64,000 bases of DNA from Myxocyprinus asiaticus (lineage: Eukaryota; Chordata; Actinopteri; Cypriniformes; Catostomidae), in contig NC_059346.1 in assembly GCF_019703515.2 (NCBI RefSeq), forward strand, positions 57,982,001 to 58,046,000. Direction: 5' to 3'. This document shows positions 1 through 11,433 of the stretch, piece by piece; positions within the stretch are counted from its first letter, which is position 1, and every line of letters begins with the position of its first letter. The position numbers and the translations under genes are program-made. The notes below the pieces were generated by a model, which saw nothing but the letters and a program-made list of their open reading frames with translations, made no database searches and was not told the DNA's origin.

Positions 1-783
1 TGAAGGCTAAACAATACTTGAAATTGCCAAAAAAAACCCTGAACATTTCATACAAAGGTGTACACTACAGTCTCCAAAGACAAAAGACAACTGGCTCTAA
101 CAAGAACAGAAAGAGATGTGGAAGGCCCAGGTACAACTAAACAAGAGGATAAGTATATCAGAGTCTCTAGTTTGAGAAATAGATGCCTCACATGTCCTTA
201 GCTGACAGCTTAATTTAATTCTACCTGCTCAACACCAGTTTCATATACAACAGTAAAGAGAAGACTCAGGGGTGCAGGCCTTATGGGAAGAATTGCAAAG
301 AAAAAGCTACTTTTGAAATAGAAAAACAAAAAGAAAAGGTTAGAGTGGGCAAAGAAACACAGACATTGGACAACAGATAACTGGAAAAGAGTGTTATGGA
401 TCTTAACCCCATTAAGCTTTGTGGGATCAGCTAGACTGTAAAGTGCATGAGAAGTGCCTGACAAGACAGCCACATCTATGGCAAGTGCTACAGAAAGCGT
501 GGGGTGAAATGTCACCTGAGTATCTGGACAAACTGACAGCTAGAATGCCAAGGATCTTCAAAGCTGTCATTGCTGCACATGGAGGATTTTTTGATGAGAA
601 CTCTTTGAATTAGTTTATGAGGTTCTGAATTTTTTTTTCAAATTGTACTAGTCATTTTTCACATTATTAATGTCCTGACTATACATTGTGATCAGCTAAA
701 TGGCACTTTGGTGAATAAAAGTTCCAATTTCTTTCCACAAGAGAAAAATCTGTACATTATTCAAAACTTTTGGCCGCCAGTGT
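1..783 (+). mobile_element. Tc1-like DNA transposon, internally deleted copy
   Basis: A Tc1/mariner-type element running off the left edge of the window. The coding part reads as the N-terminal half of a Tc1 transposase (about 62-400) joined directly to its last 70 or so residues (about 405-613). The right end near 765-783 reads CTTTTGGCCGCCAGTGTA, which resembles the terminal repeat of fish Tc1-like elements. The left terminal repeat lies outside the window. The catalytic core is missing, so the copy cannot be autonomous. Family assignment is from recognised protein motifs; the exact end is inferred. Confidence 0.8.
62..613 (+). pseudogene. Tc1-like transposase remnant lacking the catalytic core
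   Basis: Tc1 transposases bind their terminal repeats through an N-terminal paired-like helix-turn-helix domain and cut DNA with a DDE domain. Here the DNA-binding part is readable but full of stops: residues resembling LQRQKTTGSNKNRKRCGRPR near 67-150, then TTVKRRLRGAGLMGRIAKKK and KKRLEWAKKHRHWTTDNWKR up to about 395. The sequence then jumps to the C-terminal part, which starts around LNPIK and continues through an open 64-codon stretch (419-613) ending AVIAAHGGFFDENSLN. The WTDES motif and both catalytic aspartates are gone, apparently by one internal deletion near position 400. The reading frame and the motif order support a Tc1 origin strongly. Confidence 0.8.
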
Positions 784-838
784 ATGTGTGTATGTATGTA
801 TGTATGTATATATATATACATGTGTGTGTATGTATATT
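784..838. repeat. TATG/TA/TG microsatellite
   Basis: Short runs of TATG, TA and TG units lie directly after the Tc1-like end. The tract is compound and imperfect. Confidence 0.8.
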
Positions 839-867
839 TAAAATATAATATCCGTGGCTGGTAAAAT

Positions 868-1246
868 TAGTAATTCAAGTTACTCAAAGTAATCAACAGA
901 TTACTAATGACTTCCCACATTTTTTTTAATCAAATTACTTCATTGATTACACATCGGAAAAGTAATCACATTACTAATTACTTTACTTTTAAGTTACTTT
1001 CTAAATCAGTTCTCACAGAAAAGTGTTTTTCCGCTCAACGAATTCAAAATAATGTCTGTATTATAATATCTATACACATCATTTGTCACAAAAATGCAGA
1101 TGCACAGTACTTATGAATATAATTATTTTTTTTAATGCATTCTACATAAATAATACTATCTAGAAATGTGTATCCCAAGTAATGTAGTTTAAAATGTTTA
1201 ACTTAATTGAAAGTAAGTAACTGTAATCAGATTACATCCAACACTG
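868..1246. repeat. dispersed repeat rich in AGTAA/TTACT and GATTA motifs
   Basis: The stretch repeats short motifs such as AAGTTACTCAAAGTAATC and AGTAACTGTAATCAGATTAC, and it closes with CCAACACTGC. This resembles a non-autonomous DNA repeat that is common in fish and that usually ends ...CCAACACTG. I cannot see a matching left terminal repeat or a target-site duplication, so class and borders are uncertain. Confidence 0.4.
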
Positions 1247-1947
1247 CTTAACACATTCAATGTTACAACATGCCCCACTATTGGGGCATGCCATCGACAT
1301 ATCTTCAGTGAACTGTATCTTTTGTCCTGTGCAATCAAGTTGGACATTTTTAATGCCTTTTTTAAGACAAGACATTAAGGTATGTGCTTATATAGAAACT
1401 CACTTTCAAAAACAAACCTACTCTGAGTAATAGGCTATTCACTGAGAGAGTGAGAGAGCTCTGTATTGGCTACATTGGCTATAATACCTCCAAATGGTTG
1501 CTCAGGTAATTGTGGCTCTTGGAACAGTGGAAACACTCACAGACTGGAGAGAGTCATGAGCCCCGCAGGGAAAAAGCAGTATTTACAGCAAAAGATGGGC
1601 TCCAGCCAGACCAGCTAATTACAGTTCATTATCTCATATTGATTGAATTCGCTTCTCCACACTGCTCAAAATTGCTGCTTTGGGCCCTCATGCGGGAGGT
1701 TCTTGAGATGTACAGATATGTGTCTAAGTTCCCTCTCATAAATGAGCAAGCTTGCTCACAATGCTTGTGAATCTGCATGTTATACACTCATTTAAATGCA
1801 AGCAAAAACCATATTACTACACTAGAATTTTTTTTTTACAATGTATTGCTAACATATTAATTTAAACATGCCCATACAAACTTTATAGTACTACAGAGCA
1901 CTGCTTCTGTCTGTGTATTCTTGATATATTTATGTTTTTTGTAAACA
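1247..1947. other. no recognisable gene or element
   Basis: AT-rich sequence. The only local structure is a small perfect hairpin near 1269-1288 (ATGCCCC, six-base loop, GGGGCAT). An 86-codon open stretch at 1510-1770 has no recognisable motif and is probably chance. Confidence 0.5.
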
Positions 1948-1985
1948 CAGTGGCCCCAAAAATATTCAGAAAGCCACACTTTCAT
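1948..1985 (+). mobile_element. terminal scrap of a Tc1-like element
   Basis: CAGTGGCCCCAAAAATATTC followed by AGCCACAC parallels the reverse complement of the Tc1-type end at 52790-52839 (CAGTGGCCCCAAAAAGTATT ... AAGCCACAC). Only the terminus is recognisable. The following AT-rich sequence to about 2250 may belong to the same non-autonomous element. Confidence 0.4.
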
Positions 1986-2960
1986 TGCATTAGATAACAA
2001 AAAAATCAAACTATACTGAATCTTTTCTCAGAAGATTCTGAAATATTCTTAAAATAATGTATTAATAATAAATAATAATAATTTATTTCTGAAAATATGT
2101 TGCCAATTGCAAAACTATTATTTATAATTGTCAACAAGCAATGACAGATTAAAATATATATTTAAAACTCAGAATCACCGTTTTGTTATTTTGAAACTTT
2201 CATATAAAGTAGAATTTATGTCTCAAATGGAATAAAAGAGAAAATCTATGAGAAAATAAATTTCACATTGAATACAGTCTTTTTTCTCTTATCCATCATT
2301 GTTTCTGCCTTTCTTCTTCATGTTGGCATTGCCCTTTTGGAATACTACAAATGTATTGTGGTCATGAAAGTGAACTACTATTCTTTGCTTTATAGTAGGC
2401 CTACAGGTATGTTTATCAACTAACACTATTGTAAAGCTACATAATCAATGAATTTGCTCAAGCCAATACATTCATTTGCTCTAAGGAGAGTAAGTCAGTT
2501 CTGAAGTTTATTCCCAGTGTAACATTGCTAGTAGTGTTCTTTTATTTATATTTGTGACACTTACATTGGTGGAACGATCAGAAAACTCTGTTCTTTTTCC
2601 TGTGGCTTCCTTTTCTGTCATTCCATATTGTTCAAGATCAAAATGTAGTGCAGAGGATGTCTCATGATATAACATGTCAGCCAGCTGTCAGCAAAGACAA
2701 ACAACACACCATTTTTAAAGTCACAAACCCAACCCATTGCACTTGCAGCAATAGATATCTTATATTTCAATATGTAGGTCATATTATGGTGTAAAAAATA
2801 AAATATAATAAAATCTACAATAAAATATTCAGCACTGCAATCCCACAATTCTTGACTGCTTCTTAAAAAGAACACTTGATACTGTTGAAATGTTATATAT
2901 TCTTACCAACAGCATACTTAGGGCAAATGAATATTGTTTAAATTCACACTACATATTTTG
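1986..2960. other. no recognisable gene or element
   Basis: AT-rich intergenic sequence with no repeat, RNA gene or coding pattern that I can identify on either strand. Confidence 0.45.
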
Positions 2961-2999
2961 CCCGGTTTGATTCCCAAACATTGGTGTAAACGTGGTCCA
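2961..2999 (-). mobile_element. small fragment of an L2-group LINE endonuclease region
   Basis: This 39-bp stretch is close to identical with 5641-5680 inside the larger LINE (shared core CATT.GTGTAAACGTGGTC). On the minus strand it corresponds to the LDHVYTN segment of the endonuclease domain. It is an old isolated fragment. Confidence 0.5.
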
Positions 3000-3317
3000 C
3001 CCTGATGCAAATCATGAACTCAGCTTCTTTGTAATGAAGCAGATAACCACAGTCTACCGGCAGATTAATAGTGTGGTTGATGAGAGTTTAAGAGATTTAA
3101 TGCCCATTGCAATGAATATGCAACCTATGTGGGGACTAGTTCTTTCAATTAGTCAAACTCTCACTTAGACTTCAGGAAACATTTGATGTGACTTGAATTG
3201 GTGATTATTTTAGTGCATTTCTATGTTTATATTGTAGAAGGCATTGTTTGGATAATGTTAATAAAGCATTATATTGCTACATTTTGTTTTCTTCCTTAGA
3301 TGGATTAAATCAATTTT
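3000..3317. other. no recognisable gene or element
   Basis: AT-rich sequence between two short repeat scraps. I see no coding pattern, terminal repeat or RNA gene in it. Confidence 0.45.
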
Positions 3318-3431
3318 GAGTATAAATAGTGTCAAATTTCAGCACTTTCAAAATCTGCAATTAATCACGATTAACTAGAAAAATATGCAATTAATCGCGA
3401 CTAAACAAAATTAATCGACTGACAGCACTAA
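3318..3431. repeat. possible end of a hAT-type non-autonomous repeat
   Basis: TTAATCGCGACT and TTAATCGACTGACAGCACTA motifs resemble one terminus of a fish hAT-type element ending ...GACAGC.CTA. No partner end or target-site duplication is visible, so this is a weak call. Confidence 0.3.
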
Positions 3432-4127
3432 TTAAAATACACACAAGACTTGAAAAAAAAAATCTGAGCAAACAAATGATGTAAACAGTGGCATGCAGAT
3501 CCATTCACTTATGCTTATATTTATTTACCATTTCACTTGGAGGTCATATCTTTATAATTGTGTCCTATTCACTCTATTTTGTCAAGTTATTTTATGCAGA
3601 TGGCTTGGTTTGTTTCTTCAACAGGGCAAGCCATCATTGATGAATTTACAAATATTAACTGTACTGGTGTGAGAACGGACTTAAGATAATGTGAGAACAT
3701 TATCATAAATTGCAGCCTTTTTAATGTGATTGTAGATACAGTAATTATAACACATTGATTTTTAATATGCTTATTGCAGGCTATAAAGCACCACTTCAAC
3801 AAAGGACCCACTCGGGAGATGTGAGCCTAATAGTTTTTATTAGGCCACCCTCGAAGTGCAGTCCCTTATGTAGTCATTGCCAGTATTTAATTTTCTTCAA
3901 TGCATTGTATTTATTCACATATTTAGAGACAATTACTTTATAATTGGACTCATGGAGATTGTGCCTTGTGACTATCCACAAAGTGTGAATGTTTTATGTG
4001 AATAGGGATGTGTTGTTGATTGCCTCTTATTTATAGGTCTCTGTATGTTATCTTACCGTGTTTGAAGTGTTGTAAACCATGGAGATTCATGCCCTTGGAT
4101 TAAATTTGCATGCAGTAAAGTTATTCA
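3432..4127. other. no recognisable gene or element
   Basis: AT-rich sequence. Open stretches at 3587-3811 and 3755-3943 are short, overlap on opposite strands and match nothing I know. Confidence 0.45.
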
Positions 4128-4214
4128 TATAAGTCAGGTCAAGTGGTTTTTATTGTCATTTCCTTCTGCGTACAGGGGAAGAAACTAAACAAAGTGTCTC
4201 CTGAGACCACAGTG

Positions 4215-5150
4215 CATAACATTTAACATGTAACATGTCTTACAAGACTAACACAGGTAGACACATGAATTAGTGCAAAACTGGTTAGAATGCTTTCCAC
4301 CACACAGCTGTAGAAGTTTGTCAGGATGGGGTTGCACATACCGGCCTTCTTGAGTCTCCAAAGGAAGTTGAGCCGTTGTTGGGCTTTCTTCACTAAGGAG
4401 GTTGTGTTCTGGCTCCAGGTGAAGCCCTCAGTGATGTGGACCCAAAGGAATTTAAAGTTTTGGACCATTTCCACCTCCACATCGTTGACATGCAGAGGGG
4501 AGTGGACCACAGGAGACTTTCTGAAATCAACAATCATCTCCTTTGTCTTGCTGACATTAAGCGATAGACTGTTGTCTCTGCACCACAGCTCAAGTTCTCT
4601 CACCTCCTCTCTGTATGCTGACACGTTGTTATGAGTGATGAGACCCACCACTGTTGTGTCATCAGCAAACTTGTAAGGGGTCCAGAGTGGGTGGGATGAC
4701 AGCCTTGATGCGAGTCATGACCAGCCACTCGAAGCACTTCATGACGATGGGCGTGAGTGCAACGGGGCTGTAGTCATTGAGGCAGGTTACTGATGACTTT
4801 TTGGGGACAGGGATGATGGTGGCAGTTTTGAAGCATGCTGGGACCACAGACTGTGTCAGGGAGATGTTAAAAATGTCTGTGAAGACATTAGACAGATGGG
4901 TCGCACATTCTTTCAGCACCGGCCTGGAATGCCATCTGGGCAAGCAGCCTTCCATGGATTTACTCTCTGCAGAGCTCTCCTCACTTCGGCTGCTGAGACA
5001 GAAATTACTTGTTCATCTGCCGGTGGGGGGGTTGGGATTGCTGTTAGATGCCTCAAAGCGTACATATAAATTGTTGAGTGCAGCAGGCAGGAAGGGGTCG
5101 TCAGCAGGCACAGTGCTGTGGCTGTTACTTTTGTAGTCTGTGACTTCCTT
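4215..5150 (-). pseudogene. LINE reverse transcriptase, palm domain partly deleted
   Basis: The N-terminal blocks are readable at 4662-4955 ([14 protein letters not shown], then [20 protein letters not shown]). The C-terminal blocks follow at 4223-4651 (VGLITHNN, ELELWCRDNSLSLNVSKTKE, FLWVHITEGFTWSQNT, KKAQQRLNFLWRLKKAGM). About 150 residues normally lie between them, including the first catalytic aspartate block and the QGCVLSP block; these are absent. The ADD motif survives at the junction as [10 protein letters not shown] protein from this gene could not polymerise DNA. Confidence 0.8.
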
Positions 5151-5210
5151 TAACCCCTTCCACAAGCGCTGGGGGTCACTGGTCTCCAAATGGTCCTAGA
5201 TTCTCCTGGC

Positions 5211-6021
5211 TTATGTGACCTTGGCTCTTTTTATTCCAGCAGTGAGGTTGTTCCTGGCTTCCCTTAATGCTGCTTTGTCACCAGACCTGAAGGCATCATC
5301 CCGTGTTTTGAGAAGGGAGTGGACCTGTACATTAAACCAGGGCCTCTGGTTGGGGGAATGGATAATGTGCGTGAGGCAGCAACATCGTCTACACACTTGC
5401 TGATATAACATGACAGATGACACATATTTCTCTAATTCTGTGTGGTCCTCAGATGTGGCAGCCTCCATGAAAATGTCCCAGTCAGTGTGATCAAAACAGT
5501 CCTCAAGGGCTGAGATGGCACCCTCTGGCCAAATTCTGATAAATTTAGAAACCGGTTTCCCCCTCCTCTGTAGTGGCTGATATGCAGGTATTAGCATAAA
5601 AGAGGAGTGATCCCAGTTCCCGAGGTGGGGGCGGAGGAGGGCCCGGTATGAGTCCCGAACATTAGTGTAAACGTGGTCTAAAGTTTTCTCTCCTCTTGTC
5701 AGAACAGAAAAGTGTTGGTAGAATTTTGGTAGAACTTTCTTTAGGTTTGTATGATTAAAGTCCCCATCTACAATGAAAAACCCCTCAGGGTGTTGAGTTA
5801 GTTGCTGACTGACTGTGTCATAAAGCTCGCTGAGAGCTGTGTCTGCCTTGGCACTCGGTGGGATATAAATAGTAGTGATAATAACAGCAGTGAATTCCCT
5901 TGGTAGATGGTGGGGCAGGCACTTTATTGTTAAATATTCTGCAGATTCTGAACAGTTGGCATCAACAATAGAAGCGTTTGTACACCAGTTCGTGTTCACA
6001 TAAACACACAGTCCTCCTCCT
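5211..6021 (-). pseudogene. LINE endonuclease (APE-type) domain
   Basis: APE-type endonucleases nick the target to start reverse transcription. The minus-strand frame is open for 262 codons and shows the family's signature blocks in order: IYIPPSAKADTALSELYD, then VDGDFNH, LDHVYTNVRDSYRA and HLGNWDHSSFMLIPAY. Upstream in the same frame GGGLCVYVNTNW is still readable to about 6021, where the element is cut off. The N-terminal catalytic residues are therefore lost. The C-terminal part (RPWFNVQVHSLLKTRDDAFR) is the linker to the reverse transcriptase. Confidence 0.8.
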
Positions 6022-6061
6022 TGTCTTACCGGATGATGAGTTCCTGTCCGTGCAGGAACAA

Positions 6062-7297
6062 TAATTAAATAATAATTGAATAATAATTGTATTTAGAACC
6101 CCTGTAAGCAAGCTGAAGGAGACTGTGGCAAGGAACACAAAACTCCACAAGATGTTGGTTAATGGAGAAAAATAACCTTGGGAGAAACCAGGCTCACTGT
6201 GGGGGCCAGTTCCCCTCTGGCTAAATAACATGAAGATAATGCCAATATTAGATATTTATGTGCAGTGCAAGTTATGGTTTTAAATTTGTAAATTAAGTTA
6301 GCGTTAAAGTCCATTGTTAAAAATAAAATACATAAATAAATAAATGAATAAAAAATATTTAAGATTAATAACTAATGTCTTTGAAGTCTATCCTGGATTA
6401 ACTGCAGAAGTTCACATTGATGCATTGTCCTTTTGTTAGTTGGCTGATGAAGGCTTTTGTTGGCATTTAAATAAAAGTCTATGTATTCCATTTGAAGAGT
6501 GTAGTCCATCAACAGACAAATGTGATGCAGGCAGAGATTAATGAAGAGCATCGCAGTTCAACCTGCAGGTAATTTCGGTGAGGTTCGTTGGGGTTCATCC
6601 TAAATCCAAGGTTCAGGCAGTGGCATATGAAGTATCCCATGTCTTACAGTTGGAGTTGGCATCAGTTTATCCTCTGAAGTCAAAAGACTGGCAGGCTGGC
6701 ACCGGCTGTAGTTTGTCGTCATCTTTCAGCAACATGTAGCAGTGGAGTCCGACACCAAGCAGGAACGGAGCTGGATCTGGCTGGCTCTAGTAACCTCGGG
6801 ATATGAATCCCAAGGCTAAGACATGGAAACAATTTTTTTTTTATATTAGCATAGATGCCTTTCAATTTTATGCAGAGTTATAGATCATGATGGATGTTTC
6901 TGGTTCCAGCAAACCTAAGTCTTGACTTAAACTGAGTGAGTGTGTCTGCACCCGAACAGTGTTAGGGAGATATTCCATAGTTTAGGAGCCTAGTATGAAA
7001 AGGATCTACCTCCTTTTGTGGATTTTGATATTCTTGGAATTATTAACAAGCCAGAATTTTGTGATTGCAATGAATGTGATGGAATATAGCGTGTCAGAAG
7101 GTCACTTAAGTACTGTAGAGCTAGACCATTCAAAGCTTTGTATGTAGTTAACAGAATTTTAATGTTAATATGAAATTTAATAGGTAGACAATGTAACAAC
7201 GATAGAATGGGGCTAATATGATCATATTTCTTTGTTCTAGTCAGCACTCTGGCAGCTGCATTTTGAACCAATTGAAGTTTATTTATTGAACTTGCTG
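6062..7297 (-). mobile_element. 3' part of a second L2-group LINE
   Basis: On the minus strand 6990-7297 encodes the end of a LINE ORF: SSINKLQLVQNAAARVLTRT, then YDHISPILSLLHCLPIKFHI and LLTTYKALNGLALQYLSDLL, ending GGRSFSY. This is the C-terminal region of L2-group reverse transcriptases. A long 3' UTR follows to about 6062; it contains a segment (6150-6215, GGGAGAAACCAGGCTCAC) that I recall as common in fish repeats, and it ends in AATAATT-type simple repeats. The 5' part is missing. The next element (+ strand LINE) starts immediately at 7298. Confidence 0.7.
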
Positions 7298-7451
7298 GAC
7301 ATCCTGTCGTGTCGCGAGTCACATGACGCCATGCGAGGATCGGACGTGTGAACGGCGAGTTCTGCATACTTTGCTAATTTTAATACTTTTTATGATATAA
7401 ACTGGTGAGATTTGATACACTCTGTTCCATAACTGTTCTAGGAGGACAATA

Positions 7452-8012
7452 TGTCAAAGAATTCAAAATCTTTGGGCTCTGGAGACATTAAAAGACACTT
7501 ACGTGCTCAGGCTGACACCCCTGAGAAGGCTGCGGACCAGGGAGTCGATTTGGTTGGAGAATCTTGAGAAATGCGGTAAGACATGTTGAACATGTTGGCA
7601 ATGCTGACGAAGGTCGTTGCTGACTTGGAGGATCTTCCTGTGATTCGTCGATCGATCACTGCCATGGAGGCAAAATTTACTGATGTGGTCACAAGAGTGG
7701 GGGATGTCGAGAAATGGATAGATTATCTGGAGTCATCGGAGAGGGAATTATCTGCTAATCTGCTAGCGACCAAGGTGGATTTGGAGCATGTCTGGGAAAA
7801 GTTGGAGGACATGGAAAACTGTAGCCAGCGGAATAACGTCTTTATCATGGGAGTCCCGGAGGGAGTAGAGGGACAGAATATGGTGGAATTCCTGGACAGG
7901 CTCTTTCCAAGTCTGCTCGACATAGCAGGCCATAAGCTGGAAATCGAGCAAGCTCACAGGGTTCTGGCTAAGCGATCCGCTGAGGGAGACACAGCTGATC
8001 TGCTGGTGGTGA
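7452..8012 (+). pseudogene. L1-Tx1 ORF1 (RNA-binding, coiled-coil protein), truncated
   Basis: ORF1p of L1-like elements coats the element RNA. From ATG 7452 the frame reads MSKNSKSLGSGDIKRHLRAQ and then meets two stops near 7567-7577. It reopens at 7583 for a heptad-rich helix (residues KVVADLEDLPVIRRSITAME through ELSANLLATKVDLEHVWEKL) typical of the ORF1 coiled coil. The start of the RNA-binding fold follows: CSQRNNVFIMGVPEGVEGQN and IEQAHRVL. The frame ends at about 8012, where sequence from ORF2 is fused on. The N-terminal stops and the missing C-terminus make it non-functional. Confidence 0.75.
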
Positions 8013-10062
8013 TATATTTACCTTGGCCATTGATATTAATAATGCTTTTAAAGAATTCTATCTTGATCTCTATAGTTACATGTCTTCATCTGCTGATGAA
8101 GATATTAGAAACTTTGTGGAACCATTAGAACTTCCCAAACTGACGACTGAGCAAAACAATTCTCTTGATTCTGAGATAAACTTGGAGGAGCATGGCGAGG
8201 TAATTAAGGCCTTGCCTACAGGCAAGTGTCCGGGGCCAGATGGCTTTGCACCTAAGATTTTTAAATCTTATGCTACATAACTGGCTCCACTTTTGCTAGA
8301 AGTTTAAGTTACTTTATAGACACCCGGTAGAGGCGGTACAAACAAATGGATTAATTTCAGATTGTTTTACTCTGGATAGGGGCACCCGGCAGGGTTGCCC
8401 TCATTCCCCATTATTGTTCTGTCTTGACATGGAACCATTAGCAGTCGTGATAAGAAAGGAGGATTTTTCCTTATTAAGAAATAAGCTTTTGCTTTACGCA
8501 GATGATATTATATTATTCATCTCCTAAATTCTCAGGATACAGAGTCAATTGGTCTAAATCCAAAGCTTTGGCTCTGACAGTGTACTGCCCAGTAACGGCT
8601 TTTCAGCTGGGTGCCATCCAGTGGCCCAAACAGGGCATTAAGTATTTGAGCATTTTATTCCCAGCCAATTTGTGGGATTTAGTTAATTTGGACCCTTTAG
8701 TAAAAAGGTTTTCAAGCGGGCTTCATTACATTTATCTGTGATTGGGAAGGTTAATGTTATTAAAATGAATTGTATTCCAAAATTCAACTACCTGCTACAA
8801 TCTCTTCCTGTAGATGTCCCCATCTCTTATTTCAAACAAATCGATAGCATAGAGAAGTCCTTCATTTGGAATGGTAAACGTCCCAGATTACACTTCAGTA
8901 AGTCGCATAGGCCGAGCTAGGTGTATCCAAGATTTAGTTTTATTATTATGCATTCACTCTCAGACATTTGGCTCATTGGTCTCTTCCACCTGAGAGAGCC
9001 CCTCCCTGGTTTTGTATTGAACAGGAAGTTCTTGCCCCTATTTCACCATTGCAAAGCCTTTCTATCAAACTAAACGGAGAAGTTACACCCCGTTATCTCG
9101 CATTTGCATGCAGTATGGACAAAAGTGTCTAGAACGTTTAAATCCAACATTTATTTAAATATGGCTGAACCCAAAGTTATGTATTAACAAGTCCCCTTTC
9201 TGTTAGACAGAGTGGATTGTGAGGGAGGTTAATATGCTCGGTGACCCATATGAGAGTGGAGTGTTGAGATCCTTTGAAAATATGGTTCAACATTTTGGGA
9301 TTCCCAAGTAGGAAATTCCTTTAGGTATTTACAGCTGTGCCACCTGCTTTGTACTATTTTTGGGAGTAGCATACACACCCCTAAAACGGCAGATACTCTG
9401 GGAGTGGTGATTACTGCTTTTGGAAAAGGTCATGAGGCATCAGTGTATTACTCCCTGCTAATTCAGAGTCTGGGGTACGGAGCTTTAACTTCTCTCAAGA
9501 GATTATGGGAGAAAGATTTAAACTTGCTATTGGAGGAGGGAGTGTGGGCTAGGATTCTAAAAAACATCAAGTCTACATCTAGAGATGCAAGAGTGCGCCT
9601 TTTGCAATTTAAGATTTTACATAGATTCTATTGGATCCCCTCTAGATTGTATAGGCTTGGTCTTAAAGACACACCCACCTGCTGGCGATGCCAATCAGAA
9701 GATGGGGACACAACCCATGTTTTTGGTGGTGTGTTCAGATCCAAGAATTTTGGTTGAGGGTTCAGAGTTTTATGTGTGACATATTGGGCACTCAAATTTA
9801 ATTTTGCCTCATTAATATAGGGAAGAAGTACATAAAAAATTAGGTCCTAGCCAGTGTTATGATCGACAGGCAGGTCATCCTTAGGGGATGGAAGTCGGCT
9901 GGAGCACCCTCATTTCAAGAGTGGTGTACAGAGATGGGCTGGGTGGCGGCATGTGAGGAGGTGTCGTATAGAAGGCTAGGCAACCGGGAGTTGTTTGATA
10001 AAAAGTGGGGCAGCTATTTGGCATATTTGGAGGGCTCTTGGGGAGGGGCAGTGGAGAGGGAC
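8013..10062 (+). pseudogene. L1-Tx1 ORF2 (reverse transcriptase) remnants
   Basis: The pieces appear in family order but in different frames. An N-terminal RT block reads IKALPTGKCPGPDGFAPKIF (8196-8262). After a deletion, LDRGTRQGCPHSPLLFCLDM and LLLYADDIILFIS carry the YADD catalytic motif near 8494-8505. The thumb region contains YRVNWSKSKALAL, MIGKVNVIKMNCIPKFNYLL and FIWNGKRPRLHFSK. The C-terminal domain has LQFKILHRFYWIPSRLYRLG and a CCHC-like knuckle CWRCQSEDGDTTHVF (9679-9725), and ends near KKWGSYLAYLEGSW. The first catalytic aspartate block and the endonuclease are missing. Confidence 0.8.
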
Positions 10063-10297
10063 TATTGTGTGTTTATTATTACTATTTTTATCTCTTATAT
10101 ATATATATATAATCTGCATGTGTACTTGGGCTTTGGCCACAGGGGTGTTTGTTGGGGGTCGGGTTCGGGGTGGGGTTTGGAGGGGGGAAGGGGAATAATG
10201 GGGTTTAAGGGGGATAATGGTTCACTCTGTACCTGAATGTTTTGCTTTATGTGTCATGCTTGAGGAGCAACCAATAAAAATGTTAATCTGAAAAACT

Positions 10298-10404
10298 TAC
10301 ATCAGCTTTAATGGTGAAAAGTGTGATTTTTTTTTTTTTTTTTTTTTTTTTGGTGCAAAAATTATTTCTCCTATCTGAGCTTGTTATGCACAGAAATTAT
10401 AATT
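10298..10404. other. spacer with poly-T run
   Basis: A T run of more than 20 bases lies at about 10327-10351. No gene is visible between the LINE 3' end and the next transposon. Confidence 0.6.
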
Positions 10405-10443
10405 ACAGTTTTTCTCAGTCGCTTTAGTACATTTCTCAGATCA
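10405..10443 (+). repeat. left terminal inverted repeat of the IS630-like transposon
   Basis: It starts ACAGTTTTTCTCAGTCGCTT and continues TAGTACATTTCTCAGATC. It pairs with 13125-13163 with only a few mismatches over 39 bp. Confidence 0.9.
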
Positions 10444-10925
10444 CAATTGAAATTCTCAAAACTACTTGTTCAACTTCCACATCATCTAGTCACTTGTGCA
10501 CATCATAAAAGCAATTTTTCATTATTTTGAACAAATTGCCAATGCTTTGGTACATTCATGCAATTGGTTATGTACAGTTGTCTGCTGTTTCCTACATTAT
10601 CAATTGCTTATGTCATGTTGATCAAAATATGTTATACTGGTTCTCTGTTGAATAGTCTTACCACCCAAAACATCAAGGTATTAGTTAATTGCTTAAGTCA
10701 TTAAATGCAAAATGGTTGAACCAGTTGTCATAATCTGTCAAGCATATTTTCCATACATTTCTATTAGACATTTTTTGTAAATGTGTCCTGAATTAATGAA
10801 TTGCTCTCATGTGAATCTTGACTTTCACTAATGAAGGGGAATGTGTGAAGCATTAGATCAACAAATGATCAACCAGTTCTTTAAAATAGCTCAGAGGTGC
10901 ATCTGATGAATCTTCAATTGGCAAG

Positions 10926-10936
10926 CATATATAGAC
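10926..10936 (+). promoter_or_regulatory. possible TATA box of the IS630-like transposase gene
   Basis: CATATATAGAC lies about 35-40 bp upstream of the proposed start codon at 10968. Position and sequence fit a TATA element, but nothing else supports it. Confidence 0.35.
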
Positions 10937-10967
10937 AGAGCATAACACAGTGTTACAATTTCTGACA

Positions 10968-11353
10968 ATGGAAAAACAACAAGGAAACGAACAGGTTCAA
11001 CAGCCGGGAAGAAGAAGAGGAGTAAGTATGCATGGTGGAAGGGTAGGGAGGAAAAACAGAGGAAGAGGTAGAAGAGGCCAAGGACATTTCCGATGAAATG
11101 AGGGTCACTATTGTGGCCCATGTTCTCAGTCATGGCCTTACAATGGCCGAGGTTGGTCGAAGGGTGGAGCCGAATGTTGGGAGAACAACTGTGTCCTCAA
11201 TCATTCAAATGTTTCGTAGATAGAACAGGTATGTAATCCAACAATGTGCAATGTACTGTAATACTGTATACTTACTGTAATGCTTCATGTTATAGTAGTC
11301 CACTTGCATTTTACAGTATACCGTAAATATACTTTATACAGATACATACTGTA

Positions 11354-11433
<80 letters not shown>

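Larger units (their letters stand above)
4128..6021 (-). mobile_element. L2-group (CR1/L2/Rex1-like) LINE, truncated and internally deleted
   Basis: Read on the minus strand, this element carries an endonuclease domain, the start of a reverse transcriptase and its C-terminal part, then a 3' end with AATGACAATAAAAACC near 4150-4170. The 5' part of the single long ORF is missing beyond about 6021. A central piece of the reverse transcriptase is deleted at about 4655-4675, where PPTLDPLQ jumps to [12 protein letters not shown]. Retrotransposition by 5'-truncated target-primed reverse transcription fits the missing 5' end. Clade assignment rests on motif recall. Confidence 0.8.
7298..10297 (+). 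mobile_element. L1-Tx1 LINE with large internal deletions
   Basis: A two-ORF LINE of the L1/Tx1 type. The 5' end near 7298 starts GTCGTGTCGCGAGTCACATG; ORF1 follows at 7452 and ORF2 pieces at 8013-10062. The 3' end has AATAAAAATG near 10275 and a short A-rich tail. A deletion at about 8013 removed the end of ORF1, the endonuclease and the start of ORF2. A second one at about 8310 removed the middle of the reverse transcriptase fingers/palm. Several frameshifts follow. The copy is dead but keeps both ends. Confidence 0.8.

Noticed and set aside
1269..1288. Perfect hairpin that might be a terminator or small RNA
   Set aside because: Seven-base stem only, no context; expected by chance in this length of DNA.
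4326..4634. Plus-strand frame opposite the LINE reverse transcriptase
   Set aside because: The minus strand carries clear RT motifs here; the plus frame is antisense shadow.
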